A stretch of 22,519 bases of DNA from a virus. Location of the stretch: positions 1 through 22,519 of the IMG/VR virus record IMGVR_UViG_3300045999_006615; one strand, written 5' to 3'. Shown one piece after another: positions 11,073 through 20,072 of this stretch (its first letter is position 1; every line of letters begins with the position of its first letter). The position numbers were made by a program, and so were the translations under genes. The notes beneath the pieces were generated by a model that saw only the letters and a program-made list of their open reading frames with translations, had not been told where the DNA came from and searched no databases.

Positions 11073-11423
11073 TTGGAGGGATTGGGAGCGCAGGATAAGG
11101 GGCAGGAAGAGATCAAGTTAATCTTCCCCGTAGAGTTTGGGGAGCTGATAAAGAAACAACCGGAAGCGAAGCTTTGGGCGTATTGCTTGACTCAGGCGAT
11201 AGCGACTGCCGTAGGGAGTTTTAGGACTAAGGACTTACGGGCGTGGGGTAGTCGTGACCGGTATTGGCTATTACAGGACAAGAGACATTACGTTGGGAGC
11301 TGTAGTTGGATTTGTGAGGTGCTGGGGATAGACCGGAGGAAGCTTATCCGGCATGTGATTAGAAACCGTCATACACTGAAGAAAAACCCTTACGTTTTAA
11401 GGATTCAGTATAATGACCAGTGA
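11073..11423 (+). CDS. Hypothetical protein preceding large terminase (116 aa)
   Basis: The likely start is TTG 11073, four bases after GGGAG; no ATG is available. The protein has a short N-terminal acidic part, then strongly basic helices (RTKDLRAWGSRDRYWLLQDK and IDRRKLIRHVIRNRHTLKKN) at residues about 50-105, suggesting nucleic-acid binding. The WICEVLGIDRRKLIRHV segment could be part of a helix-turn-helix. It overlaps terL by 11 bases. A basic DNA-binding protein next to terL could itself be the small terminase subunit, which makes the terS call at 9227 less certain. No family is recognised. Confidence 0.6.
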   Translation: MEGLGAQDKGQEEIKLIFPVEFGELIKKQPEAKLWAYCLTQAIATAVGSFRTKDLRAWGSRDRYWLLQDKRHYVGSCSWICEVLGIDRRKLIRHVIRNRHTLKKNPYVLRIQYNDQ

Positions 11424-13035
11424 GAAGGCCCCAGCGTTAGAGATAGATGGGATTAAGTGGGACCCTGCACCTGGGATTCGCTACGCCTACGAGTATGAGC
11501 GTTTCTTTCGGGACTGGAAGGCTAAGGGCGCTACGTTTGAGAACTGCTGCCGCTGGATGCTCCAGAACGACCTGTGGTTCCTACTGTACTTTGGGATGAG
11601 GGTATCGATAGCTAACCACCCCTGGTGGGTGGATTGCTGCTTTGATGTGCAGTCGGGACCAAAGAGCCACACGCTAGATTTGTGGAGTCGCGAACACGGA
11701 AAGACCACCATCATCACTCAAGGCGAGACTATCAGGCAGATACTAAAGAACCCGGAGGAGAGGATAGGAATCTTCTCGTACTCGAGGCCAGCGGCGTTAT
11801 CCATCTTGCGCGGTATTAAGCAGATACTTGAAGGGAGTGCCCTATTAAAGGCTTGCTTCCCCGATATTTTGTATCAGGAGCCCAGGACCCAGGCTGAGAA
11901 GTGGAGCGAGACTGACGGGCTTATAGTGCAGCGTAAGGGCTTTTATAAGGAGGCTACGCTAGAGGCTTGGGGATTGGTTGAGGGTATGCCGACCGGTAAG
12001 CACTTTAGTGGCCGGGTGTACGACGACGTGGTGACTGCTGACTTGGTGAACAGTCCCGATGTTATGGCGAAGCTAAAGGATAGCTTTGACATGTCTCAGA
12101 ACCTTGGAACGATTGACGGGTGGCATAAGGTTATTGGCACGACGTACCACCATGAGGACCTGCTGGTTAATCTGAGGAACAAGGTTACGGCTGACGGAAA
12201 GCCTGTTTATCTGACACGGGTCAAGACCGCTACAGTTGACGGCACGCCTAACGGGAAGAGTGCTTATCTGCCAGAGGAGCGGTTAGCTGAGCTTAGGATT
12301 AACAAGCAGATGTTCTATAGCCAGCAGTTGTTGGACCCAACGCCTCAAGGAACCCAGAAGCTTGATAAGGATATGCTAAGGGAGGTGACTCCGGCTGAGA
12401 TTCCACAGCGGTTATTTAAGTTCATGGCGATTGACCCGGCGGGGGAGAGGAAGAGTGATAAGCGGCAGGGAGACTCGTGGGCGATAGTGGTGGCTGGGGT
12501 TGAGCCCTTTAGAGATGACCTTGGAGCCAGCCGAGTTTACATCCTGGATATGGTTGTTGAGCCGATGACTGAAGCCGAGGCACTGGACGCAATCGTTCGG
12601 GTGTTTTTAAGGAACGGGCAGATAAGACAGATTGGCGTGGAAAAAGTCGGCATTAGTACCGCTGAAGTGCACATTGCAAAAGCCTTACATGCCCGAAACA
12701 GAAGTCTTACAGTGGAAAACAAGGGCCTTGTTGTGCTTAGACCGGGCGGTAGAAGCAAGCAACAGCGAATTGAGTCAGCATTACAATGGCCTTTGTTGAA
12801 CGGAAAGTTACATATCAGCACGGCTGTTCCCAACGCTTACAGGGAAAGATTGAAATTAGAGATGCAGCGCTACCCTTTCTATCACGATGATGCACTGGAT
12901 GCCGTGAGCTACATCTACGATATGTGTAAGGACTTTCGTTTCGGAAACTTTGTCACCTCTGATGAGGAGGACAAGTGGGCTAATAAGTTTGGGCAGAAGA
13001 AGCAAGGTGGCCCTGATAGTTGGTTGTACGTATGA
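11413..13035 (+). CDS. terL: Terminase large subunit
   Basis: This 540-aa ATPase-nuclease packages DNA into the prohead. Motifs in order: a Walker A variant SREHGKTT at 92-99, Walker B around GRVYDDVV (200-207), the IGTT coupling motif (241-244), and the RNase H-like nuclease with D341 in FMAIDPAG, the acidic E410 in IGVEKVGIS and the D492/D493/D496 cluster in FYHDDALDAVSYI. The length is normal. AAGGA nine bases before ATG 11413 serves as SD inside the upstream gene. The portal ATG overlaps its stop (ATGA), the usual packaging-gene order. Confidence 0.92.
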   Translation: MTSEKAPALEIDGIKWDPAPGIRYAYEYERFFRDWKAKGATFENCCRWMLQNDLWFLLYFGMRVSIANHPWWVDCCFDVQSGPKSHTLDLWSREHGKTTIITQGETIRQILKNPEERIGIFSYSRPAALSILRGIKQILEGSALLKACFPDILYQEPRTQAEKWSETDGLIVQRKGFYKEATLEAWGLVEGMPTGKHFSGRVYDDVVTADLVNSPDVMAKLKDSFDMSQNLGTIDGWHKVIGTTYHHEDLLVNLRNKVTADGKPVYLTRVKTATVDGTPNGKSAYLPEERLAELRINKQMFYSQQLLDPTPQGTQKLDKDMLREVTPAEIPQRLFKFMAIDPAGERKSDKRQGDSWAIVVAGVEPFRDDLGASRVYILDMVVEPMTEAEALDAIVRVFLRNGQIRQIGVEKVGISTAEVHIAKALHARNRSLTVENKGLVVLRPGGRSKQQRIESALQWPLLNGKLHISTAVPNAYRERLKLEMQRYPFYHDDALDAVSYIYDMCKDFRFGNFVTSDEEDKWANKFGQKKQGGPDSWLYV

Positions 13036-15194
13036 AGGAGCTTAAAAAGCTATCCCGTTCAGGACTGGGCAGGGCGTCTCACAGTCACATTATCTACATA
13101 AACGATGAGAGTGGTGTTGGGCTTTGCTCTACAGAGCTTGGGCATACTCACGAGATTGTGTACCAGCCAGCGGTTGACCCGCAGATGGATGAGATGGGGA
13201 ACGAGATTAGTCCGGGCTCTCCTGCCGGTTGGTTAGTAGAACCTGCGCTTGATGGGCACACTCATCAGATTGAGGATTATGTAGTTAAGCCAGCAAAAAA
13301 AAAGGAGGAGGACGCGCAGATCCTCTCTGACATACGCGAACTATTTAAGGCTGGACGCGAGCTTGAAAAGGATTCACTTGAAAAGGCAAAGGAGTCAGAG
13401 AAGTTTTATTCGGGCGACCATTGGGACGATACTGAAAAGCATAGGCTTGAAAGCTTGTCGAGAGCTGCGGTCACAATTAACAAGATTGAAAAGAACGTTG
13501 ATCAGATTTGTGGTATGCAGCGCCAAGAGAGGACAGACATTCGTTACGTTCCTCAAGAGGGTGGTGACCAGAAAGTAGCCGACCTACTTAACGTTACGAG
13601 TAAGCATATTCTTAGCCGCTGCTTTTTCCCTAGAGAGGAATCTGCTGCGTTCGAGGATAGTGTTATTGCCGGGCGCGGACTTCTTAATGTTTACGTAAAG
13701 TTTGATAACGACCTTCGCGGGGAAGTGATAGTTGAAAAGTTTCCTTACCTGGACGTTGTTTTTGGCCCGCATGAGAAAACTGATCTATCTGACTGTGAGT
13801 ATCTTATCAAGCATCGGTTCTTCTCTAAGGCTAAGCTAAAGCAGCTTTGGCCAGATAAGGCTGAGGAGATTGATAAGGACTACGAGGATTACATCCTAGC
13901 AGAGCCTCACGTTCAGTATGCTGCCGACCAGTATGGCAAGAGCGATAACGTGCAGGTTATCGGCGATGACGTAATGGTGGATATTGCCAGAAAAGAGTAC
14001 CGAGTGCTCGAGTGCTGGAGAAAGGTTTACGAGAAGGCTTCGGTTGTAGCTAACGCGCAAGAGGACTTTTACTTCAACGCGTACGGCTGGGAGGCTAAGG
14101 ACCTAAAGAGCGCAAGAACGCTCCCTGGTTTTTTTGTCATAGAGAACAACATTACCAAGATGCGAGTGACTAAGGTTGCTGGTGGGGTGGTGTTGTCTGA
14201 TGAGTTCCCGGCTGAGCTTCCAGTCGATGATTACTTTGTTATTCCCATTTACGCTAAGAAGCGCGGTGTTAAGTTCTGGGGCAAGGTTGAGCCAGCAAAG
14301 GATGCTCAGAAGTATATCAATAAGCAGTATTCGCTAGCCTTGGATATCGGCAACAAGATGTCAGCTTATGGCTGGTTCATTGATGCTGGTACGTTCCCGG
14401 ATAACGAGAAGGAGAAGTTTAAGCGGCTATCTAGCAGCCCTGGGTTTGTGGTTGAGGTGACTGACACCAATAGACCTCCTCAGCGCGTCGAGGGAGTTAA
14501 GTTCCCCAGTGAGCTTATCAATCTAATGGAGGTTGGTAAGAACGAAATCACTGAGCAGATGAACATCGTAAACAACCCAAACGGTGCTAACGAGTCTGCT
14601 AGTCTGTTTATCCAGAGAAGGAACGATAAGCTTTTAGGGTCGGAGTACCTGTTTGATAACCTGTCGTTCGCAAAGCAGAAGCTTGGACGCTTACTGATTA
14701 AACTTATTCAGAAGTATTACAACGCAGACAGAATTATTCGCATCGTGAGGAACGCTAACTCGAAAGAGCCGGTAGAGCTGGGAGGGCAGCCGGTTGATGA
14801 GTTTAGCGATGAGGATATCTCCATGATGCTTAGTACAACCGACCTAGAGCTGTATGACGTTGAGGTTACTGAGAGCACTTGGAGCCCAAGCATGAGACTA
14901 AGTACGTTCATGCTCCTCTCTGAGCTAGCTAGGGGTGGCCAGCCGATACCGCCAGAAGCACTCCTTGAGTTTGCTGACATGCCAGCAGATGTTCGTACTA
15001 AACTGGTTAGTATGATGGCAGAGCAAGGACAAGCCCAGGCGCAAGCAGAACAGGCGAAGGCAGATGCAGAGATACAAAAGACTCTGATAGCCCAAGGGCA
15101 GATACCGCCGTCGGTACAAGAAAAATTTCTTATCCAACAACCGCAAGAAGCACAAGCCCCGATCGAGGCCAATCAAGGTCCGGGGATAATGTAA
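13032..15194 (+). CDS. P22-type portal protein
   Basis: This 720-aa protein is close to the length of the P22 portal (about 725). The start is ATG 13032, overlapping the terL stop; an upstream in-frame TTG at 13020 is inside terL. The conserved portal region starts around residue 95: AKESEKFYSGDHWDDTEKHR, NKIEKNVDQICGMQRQERTD, then ESAAFEDSVIAGRGLLNVYV, followed by a long adaptor-binding region. The C-terminus is Gln/Ala-rich and helical (QAQAQAEQAKADAEI), like the portal barrel. Residues 1-90 form an unusual extension with three His motifs: HSH 17-19, GHTH 37-40 and GHTH 75-78. The portal is the dodecameric DNA-entry ring. Confidence 0.88.
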   Translation: MKELKKLSRSGLGRASHSHIIYINDESGVGLCSTELGHTHEIVYQPAVDPQMDEMGNEISPGSPAGWLVEPALDGHTHQIEDYVVKPAKKKEEDAQILSDIRELFKAGRELEKDSLEKAKESEKFYSGDHWDDTEKHRLESLSRAAVTINKIEKNVDQICGMQRQERTDIRYVPQEGGDQKVADLLNVTSKHILSRCFFPREESAAFEDSVIAGRGLLNVYVKFDNDLRGEVIVEKFPYLDVVFGPHEKTDLSDCEYLIKHRFFSKAKLKQLWPDKAEEIDKDYEDYILAEPHVQYAADQYGKSDNVQVIGDDVMVDIARKEYRVLECWRKVYEKASVVANAQEDFYFNAYGWEAKDLKSARTLPGFFVIENNITKMRVTKVAGGVVLSDEFPAELPVDDYFVIPIYAKKRGVKFWGKVEPAKDAQKYINKQYSLALDIGNKMSAYGWFIDAGTFPDNEKEKFKRLSSSPGFVVEVTDTNRPPQRVEGVKFPSELINLMEVGKNEITEQMNIVNNPNGANESASLFIQRRNDKLLGSEYLFDNLSFAKQKLGRLLIKLIQKYYNADRIIRIVRNANSKEPVELGGQPVDEFSDEDISMMLSTTDLELYDVEVTESTWSPSMRLSTFMLLSELARGGQPIPPEALLEFADMPADVRTKLVSMMAEQGQAQAQAEQAKADAEIQKTLIAQGQIPPSVQEKFLIQQPQEAQAPIEANQGPGIM

Positions 15195-15202
15195 GGTGAT
15201 GG

Positions 15203-16081
15203 ATGGAAGGTGACAGCGTAGAGACAACTCAAGAGGGAACGAGTCAGGAGTTCGTTGAGCTACATGAGGCAAGCGATGAGGACATCGAGGCGTTTTTAAG
15301 CGGCTCGGAAGAATTAGAGCAAGCCCCAGTAGAGCAGCCGCAAGCTGACCCCGAAGCACAAACAGAACAGAAGAGCGACCCGCTACCAGAGCAGCCAAAG
15401 AAGCCAGAAGCTCAAGTGAGCCGAGAGGACTATGAGGCTTTAAGGAAGCGAGTCGAAGGACAGGAATTACTCTTAAAGAGACGCACAAGCGATCTCGCAG
15501 AGGTAAAGAAGCAGCTTCGGGAGTTCATAGCTCACAATACTCAGAATCTTGACGAACAGTGGTTAGAGTCACCGACTCAAGCCTACGCCAAAGCGCGGCA
15601 GGTAGAGATGGCTCAACAGAAACTTCAAGAGGCAGAGGCAGAAGAAGAGGCTTTAACCAATGCACACCAAGCACAGGTGCTATTACAGCACCATGTAGGG
15701 CAGGACAAGTTTGACGTGGAAGCCGTTGCTCAATCACTGATTGAGGATGGTATGCCGGAGGAGTTTATAAAAACCTTCGTGTCTAATCCGTATCAAGCAG
15801 CCTTGCCTGAGACACTGATTCAGCTAGCCAAGAGAGCCAGTGCTGAGAAGAAGGTTCGAGAGATGGAGAAAGTAATCCAGCAGATCGTTCCTTACACTCG
15901 CCAGCTTTTAGAAGAGCGGAAGCAGTTACCTCAAAATGTGCTGAAGAATGTGTCATCGGCTCTGCGGCAGTCACCCCAAGTAACAGGTTCAGCGGGTGGT
16001 ACTGGACAGGCAGCGGGAAACCGAGCTGTTGATCCGTCTTTGATGAGCGACTCTGAGTTGGAGGAATTCCTGAAAGGCTAA
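15203..16081 (+). CDS. Scaffolding protein
   Basis: The 292-aa product (near the 303 aa of P22 scaffold) is hydrophilic and acidic. The first 80 residues are Glu/Gln/Pro-rich and disordered (ELEQAPVEQPQADPEAQTEQ), followed by a long coiled-coil segment (REDYEALRKRVEGQELLLKR, EMAQQKLQEAEAEEEALTNA), helical pieces and a C-terminal GTGQAAGNR linker with a short end, SDSELEEFLKG. This layout and its position between portal and capsid are typical of assembly scaffolds, whose C-terminal helix binds coat protein. AAGGTG is the SD. The family match is by architecture, not motif. Confidence 0.75.
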   Translation: MEGDSVETTQEGTSQEFVELHEASDEDIEAFLSGSEELEQAPVEQPQADPEAQTEQKSDPLPEQPKKPEAQVSREDYEALRKRVEGQELLLKRRTSDLAEVKKQLREFIAHNTQNLDEQWLESPTQAYAKARQVEMAQQKLQEAEAEEEALTNAHQAQVLLQHHVGQDKFDVEAVAQSLIEDGMPEEFIKTFVSNPYQAALPETLIQLAKRASAEKKVREMEKVIQQIVPYTRQLLEERKQLPQNVLKNVSSALRQSPQVTGSAGGTGQAAGNRAVDPSLMSDSELEEFLKG

Positions 16082-16100
16082 AAACTTTTAGGGATGAACA

Positions 16101-17144
16101 ATGGCCAAATCGTCATTTTCAACTTCTAACGATCTTACAAAAAAGGCGTGGGAAGAAAAACTATACCGCGACTCTGTAAAAGAGGCGTATTTCAGCAAGT
16201 TCCAGGGCTCAGGATCGGATTCGATCGTGCAGGTCAAGGAGCAGCTAACAAAAGATAAGGGCGACAAGATTACCTTCGGTCTCCGTATGAGGCTTTCCGG
16301 CGCAGGTGTTGTGTCTGGTCAGATTCTCGAAGGAAACGAAGAGAGGCTTGTTACTCACAGTAACTCAGTAACCCTTGAGCAGTATCGTCATGCCGTTCGT
16401 GATGATGGAGCTATGTCTCGCCAACGCGCGATGTTCTCTATCTCGGATGAGGCTCGTTCTGCAATCAAGGATTGGATGTCTGAGAAGGTTGACCAGCTCG
16501 CATTTGACGCTATCGGCGTTGGTGCAGGAGCTACGGTTGATCCTTCCAAGATATTCTACAAGACGGGTGCTAGCACCTTCTTGGCTACTGGAACAGCAGC
16601 GACAGCAAAGAGCGCACTTGTAGCAGCAGATTCAAAGCTAACTTTGAACTTCATCAGCTTCATTAAGGCATTTGCTAAGACTGGTGGAAACCGCACGTAT
16701 GTTCCTCTTCGTCCTGTAAAGGTTGAGGGTAAGGAGTACTACGTTCTCTTGGTTCACCCTGATGCTTTGTTCGACCTGAAGGCTTCTTCAGAGTACCAAC
16801 AGGCTCAGCGTGAGGCTCAAGAGCGGTCGAAGCAGCATCCACTTTTTGTGGGCGCAACTGCATTGTGGGACGGAGTCGTTATCCACGAGCATGAGAACTG
16901 CGCTATCGCAACAGACGGTGGTGGAGCTTCGGTTCCTTGGACTAAGGCTGTATTCATGGGCGCTCAGTCGCTTGTTTGGGCTTGGGGTCAGCGTCCTGAA
17001 GTAATTCAGGAGACGTTTGATTACAAGAACGAGGAAGGATACGGAATCTCGATGATTGCTGGTGTAGCTAAGTCGAAGTTTAACTCGCTCGATTACGGTT
17101 CTCTTGGAGTTTATCTCTCAAGAACTAACGTAGCTGGCGCGTAA
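16101..17144 (+). CDS. Major capsid protein, N4-gp56 family (DUF4043)
   Basis: This 347-aa HK97-fold coat protein resembles the N4-gp56 family. It opens with KKAWEEKLYRDSVKEAYFSK, then carries GDKITFGLRMRLSGAGV, ILEGNEERLVTHSNSVTLEQ and a DGAMSRQRAMFSISDEAR segment, and later VLLVHPDALFDLKASSEYQQ and LFVGATALWDGVVIHEHEN, all features of this family. No delta-domain or long N-terminal extension is present, which fits a separate scaffold upstream. The SD TAGGGA lies before ATG 16101. It is normally the most abundant virion protein. It is separated from the decoration gene by 17 bases. Confidence 0.85.
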   Translation: MAKSSFSTSNDLTKKAWEEKLYRDSVKEAYFSKFQGSGSDSIVQVKEQLTKDKGDKITFGLRMRLSGAGVVSGQILEGNEERLVTHSNSVTLEQYRHAVRDDGAMSRQRAMFSISDEARSAIKDWMSEKVDQLAFDAIGVGAGATVDPSKIFYKTGASTFLATGTAATAKSALVAADSKLTLNFISFIKAFAKTGGNRTYVPLRPVKVEGKEYYVLLVHPDALFDLKASSEYQQAQREAQERSKQHPLFVGATALWDGVVIHEHENCAIATDGGGASVPWTKAVFMGAQSLVWAWGQRPEVIQETFDYKNEEGYGISMIAGVAKSKFNSLDYGSLGVYLSRTNVAGA

Positions 17145-17161
17145 TTAGGGAGGACTAGAAT

Positions 17162-17572
17162 ATGCCAACATATAGAACGGCTGGTGTTGCTGCTACTAGA
17201 CAAGCTCGTGCGGGGATCGATGCGACTTCGCAGACTGAGAGTCTTACTATCGGCACAAACCTTTTAGCGAATGACATTCTTGAAATGATAAAGGTTCCGG
17301 CTGGAGCCACAATTCAGGAGATCGTTCTGTCAACAACAGCTTCTCTTGGTGCTACTAGCACTGTAGAGATTGGTGACGGTGGAGATACGGATCGTTTCTT
17401 CGCTGCCGCTAACTTCGGGAATGGAGCTGCTAGTTTGGTGCGTCTTAGCAACCCGATTGGTCACGGATATAAGTATACATCCGATGATACCATCGACGTT
17501 AGGATTGCTACCAACGGTACTCCGGCTACCGGAGCTGTAGTGACTATGACAGTCGCTTACACGATGCAGTAG
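17162..17572 (+). CDS. Probable capsid decoration or head-fibre protein
   Basis: GGGAGG nine bases before ATG 17162 predicts strong translation. The 136-aa protein is Ala/Thr/Gly-rich and beta-stranded: ANDILEMIKVPAGATIQEIV, LGATSTVEIGDGGDTDRFFA, DDTIDVRIATNGTPATGAVV and a final strand VTMTVAYTMQ. No cysteines or membrane segments are present. Small beta proteins immediately after the coat gene usually decorate the capsid; the terminator just behind it closes the head operon. A jelly-roll decoration protein is my best reading, without a named family. Confidence 0.6.
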   Translation: MPTYRTAGVAATRQARAGIDATSQTESLTIGTNLLANDILEMIKVPAGATIQEIVLSTTASLGATSTVEIGDGGDTDRFFAAANFGNGAASLVRLSNPIGHGYKYTSDDTIDVRIATNGTPATGAVVTMTVAYTMQ

Positions 17573-17579
17573 GTTGTAC

Positions 17580-17611
17580 GGGGAGGGCTCTTAGGGGCTC
17601 TCCCCTTTTTT
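17580..17611 (+). terminator. Rho-independent terminator after head genes
   Basis: GGGGAGGGC pairs with GCTCTCCCC (nine pairs, one G-U) around an eight-base loop and is followed by TTTTTT. It lies eight bases after the decoration-gene stop and twelve before the adaptor gene, so it would lower tail-gene expression relative to coat. Confidence 0.9.
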
Positions 17612-17622
17612 GATTAGGCGAT

Positions 17623-18300
17623 ATGGCTCTTAGCGACTACGACTTTAACGCTACCCGTAACGAGATAATCGAGCGGGCTTACAGAATCATAGGGAAGAAC
17701 GACCCAGGCGACCCGCTATCCGGCGAGATGATGACTCAGGCCATAATCGCTCTAAACTCAATGGTGAAGAGCTGGCAGAGTAAGCATGTATTCCTTTGGA
17801 CTATAAAGGACTTTACTCAAGCTCTCTCCACGGGCGTAGCAAGCTACTCCTTAGCTGCCTCAGACCCGCCCATATACGCGATTGATAGAGCTTATTTGCG
17901 GATTGATAACATTGATCACCCAGTTGATGTAGCCTCGTGGCGTCAGTATTGGGACATAGAGGATAAGGCTTCAACGGGCGACCCTACAATAGTAGCTCTG
18001 GACAACCAGATTACTCCGACAATGTATGTATGGCCGGTCCCTGCTCAGTCAAGAACGCTCAAATTCACAGCACTGGTAAAGCTAAAGGACTTTGATACCG
18101 CTGGAGGCAATCCAGACTTCCCAGTTCGCTACCTAGACGCCCTGACATTCGGACTAGCTCATGCCTTATCCTTTGAATACGGCCTTCCCCTAGCAGAAAA
18201 GCGGGAGTTAGAGCGGCAGTACCAGGCAGCTTTCCAAGAGGCTAAGAGCGGGGAGCGCGAGCGGGCCGAGTTTGAGTTTTGTGACGGAGCATTTAAGTAA
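17623..18300 (+). CDS. P22 gp4-like head-tail adaptor
   Basis: This 225-aa product shows the layout of the P22 gp4 (tail accessory) family: an N-terminal helix ATRNEIIERAYRIIG, then MTQAIIALNSMVKSWQSKHV, the beta region SYSLAASDPPIYAIDRAYLR, YVWPVPAQSRTLKFTALVKL and the C-terminal helices DFPVRYLDALTFGLAHALSF, RELERQYQAAFQEAKSGERE. The adaptor extends the portal ring so the needle and tail can attach. At 225 aa it is longer than P22 gp4 (166 aa). The SD before ATG 17623 is weak. Its stop overlaps the tail-fibre start (TAATG). Confidence 0.8.
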   Translation: MALSDYDFNATRNEIIERAYRIIGKNDPGDPLSGEMMTQAIIALNSMVKSWQSKHVFLWTIKDFTQALSTGVASYSLAASDPPIYAIDRAYLRIDNIDHPVDVASWRQYWDIEDKASTGDPTIVALDNQITPTMYVWPVPAQSRTLKFTALVKLKDFDTAGGNPDFPVRYLDALTFGLAHALSFEYGLPLAEKRELERQYQAAFQEAKSGERERAEFEFCDGAFK

Positions 18301-20069
18301 TGGCAACAGCGGTACAGGTAGAGTCTCTCTGGAATGGACTGACTGACAACAATGGACAGCCACTGGCTGCTGGAAAGGTCTACACTTACTCGGCTGGGAC
18401 GACTACCCCCGTATCCTTATTCACTGCTTCTGACAAGTCTACCTCCGCTACTAATCCACTCATCCTAGACGGTAACGGCAAGGCGCAGGTTTGGGCTGAT
18501 GGTCGATATAAGTTTGTTGTTAAGACTAGCGCAGATGTAACGTTGTATACACTGGACAACTTGCTATATGGGTTTGACGACACGACTGTGTTGTATGGTG
18601 GAACCTCTACCGGGTCTGCCAACGCTCAAGTAGTAAGCGTCCCTGCTACGGTGACAAGCTATGCCAATGGACAGACAGTCTCGTTTGTTGCTGGTTTTAC
18701 TAACACTGGCGCTACTACTCTTCAGTTCAATAGTCTTTCAGCAGTTAATCTTGTTAAGGGACCCACACCTTCTAGCCTCCAATCAGGAGACCTGATAGCT
18801 GGACAGCTATACACGGCAACTTATCACGGAGGCGCTTTTCGGCTACAAGATTATCCGTCTGTTGCTGACGTGCAGAGGTCTCGATATGAGTATGCTGCAA
18901 GCGTGTCGGGGACAAATACAATTACGGCGACTCTCACTCCCGCGCCAAACGCGTATGAAACTGGGATGCTTGTAAGGCTTATTGCTGCTGGTGCAAATAC
19001 TGCCGCCGTTACCCTAAACCTTAACAGTCTAGGAGTTAAAACCGTTCAAAGGCAAGGCACCGCGCTGGTTGGTGGAGAGATTAAGGCGGGCGATGTGCTC
19101 GAGCTTTTGTATGACGGCACTCAGTTCCAGCTCTTAAACTTTGATTCAAGTCCATTGCTGTTAAATAAGACAACGAACCAAATCACAAGCGTTTCATCGG
19201 GAAGCGCCTCAGCTCCCGCGTTTTGTCCCGGCAATGACCTCGATACCGGCATGTACTCTGCTGGTGCTAACTATCTTGCGTTTTCTGTAAATGGTGTTCG
19301 GCGCTTCTACTCTACTGGTGGTGCTTTTGCTGTTGAGAGTAACATAGCTAGCGGCTATGCAATGGTTGTAGGCAATGCTGATACAGGCGTAAATAGCTAT
19401 GGTCTAATTGTAGATGGAGCAAAAAATCCTTACGCTCTTGCTGTCAGAGATAACACCAACACTTATAGGCATATCTGGAACGCTGACGGGTCCTTTACCA
19501 TTGGTGGCAGTGCTAACGCGCTAAACTGCAATGCTCTTGGCGATATAATGATAAACAAGCCATTAGCCAACATTACTACTGCTGGTGTACACTTTACCAA
19601 GTCTGGTAATGCTGCAAATCCTGCTTCGATGGTGATGGTAAAGACCGTTAGCGGATTGGTGAACTCTATTGTCAACTACTATGCTGGCGCTTACGTCGGA
19701 GGAATGGACTTTGACAATACGACTACCTACTTTCCTGCGCCGTCTGACTATCGATTAAAGGAGAACGTAGTTCCTCTTTCTGGGGCTCTTACGCGATTAA
19801 ATCAATTAAATCCGGTGCGGTTTAATTTTATCGCTGAGCCAGATAAGACTGTTGATGGTTTTATTGCTCACGAAGTTGCGACTGTGGTTCCCAATGCGGT
19901 ACTTGGGGAGAAGGATGCTGTCAAGGAAGATGGCAGCATGAAAATACAGTCACTTGATCAAAGCAAGTTAGTTCCATTACTTGTTGGTGCGCTACAGGAG
20001 CTTTCCGCAAAGGTAGTGGTCTTAGAAGCTCGAGTGTCGCAGCTTGAAACAGCGGAGGTTCAAGCCTAA
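18300..20069 (+). CDS. Tail fibre with C-terminal S74 chaperone
   Basis: The 589-aa protein has an N-terminal virion-binding part (about 1-95; GLTDNNGQPLAAGKVYTYSA, then LILDGNGKAQVWADGRYKFV). Two related beta repeats of about 75-80 residues follow (108-183 and 199-279; each has a TG(A)NT..(T/V)TLxxNSL core and ends near F(R/Q)L). A shaft with GNDLDTGMYSAGANYLAFSV and further beta stretches leads to the S74 intramolecular chaperone (480-589): SDYRLKENVVPLSG with the Ser482/Lys487 dyad, then FIAHEVATVVPNAVLGE and coiled coil KVVVLEARVSQLE. S74 domains trimerise fibres and cut themselves off. This protein likely determines host recognition. Confidence 0.88.
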   Translation: MATAVQVESLWNGLTDNNGQPLAAGKVYTYSAGTTTPVSLFTASDKSTSATNPLILDGNGKAQVWADGRYKFVVKTSADVTLYTLDNLLYGFDDTTVLYGGTSTGSANAQVVSVPATVTSYANGQTVSFVAGFTNTGATTLQFNSLSAVNLVKGPTPSSLQSGDLIAGQLYTATYHGGAFRLQDYPSVADVQRSRYEYAASVSGTNTITATLTPAPNAYETGMLVRLIAAGANTAAVTLNLNSLGVKTVQRQGTALVGGEIKAGDVLELLYDGTQFQLLNFDSSPLLLNKTTNQITSVSSGSASAPAFCPGNDLDTGMYSAGANYLAFSVNGVRRFYSTGGAFAVESNIASGYAMVVGNADTGVNSYGLIVDGAKNPYALAVRDNTNTYRHIWNADGSFTIGGSANALNCNALGDIMINKPLANITTAGVHFTKSGNAANPASMVMVKTVSGLVNSIVNYYAGAYVGGMDFDNTTTYFPAPSDYRLKENVVPLSGALTRLNQLNPVRFNFIAEPDKTVDGFIAHEVATVVPNAVLGEKDAVKEDGSMKIQSLDQSKLVPLLVGALQELSAKVVVLEARVSQLETAEVQA

Positions 20070-20072
20070 TCA

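Noticed and set aside
14717-15488. Long minus-strand frames opposite the portal and scaffold genes
   Set aside because: They are Cys/Ser/Leu-rich mirror frames of Gln/Ala/Glu-rich coding sequence and lie opposite well-supported genes.
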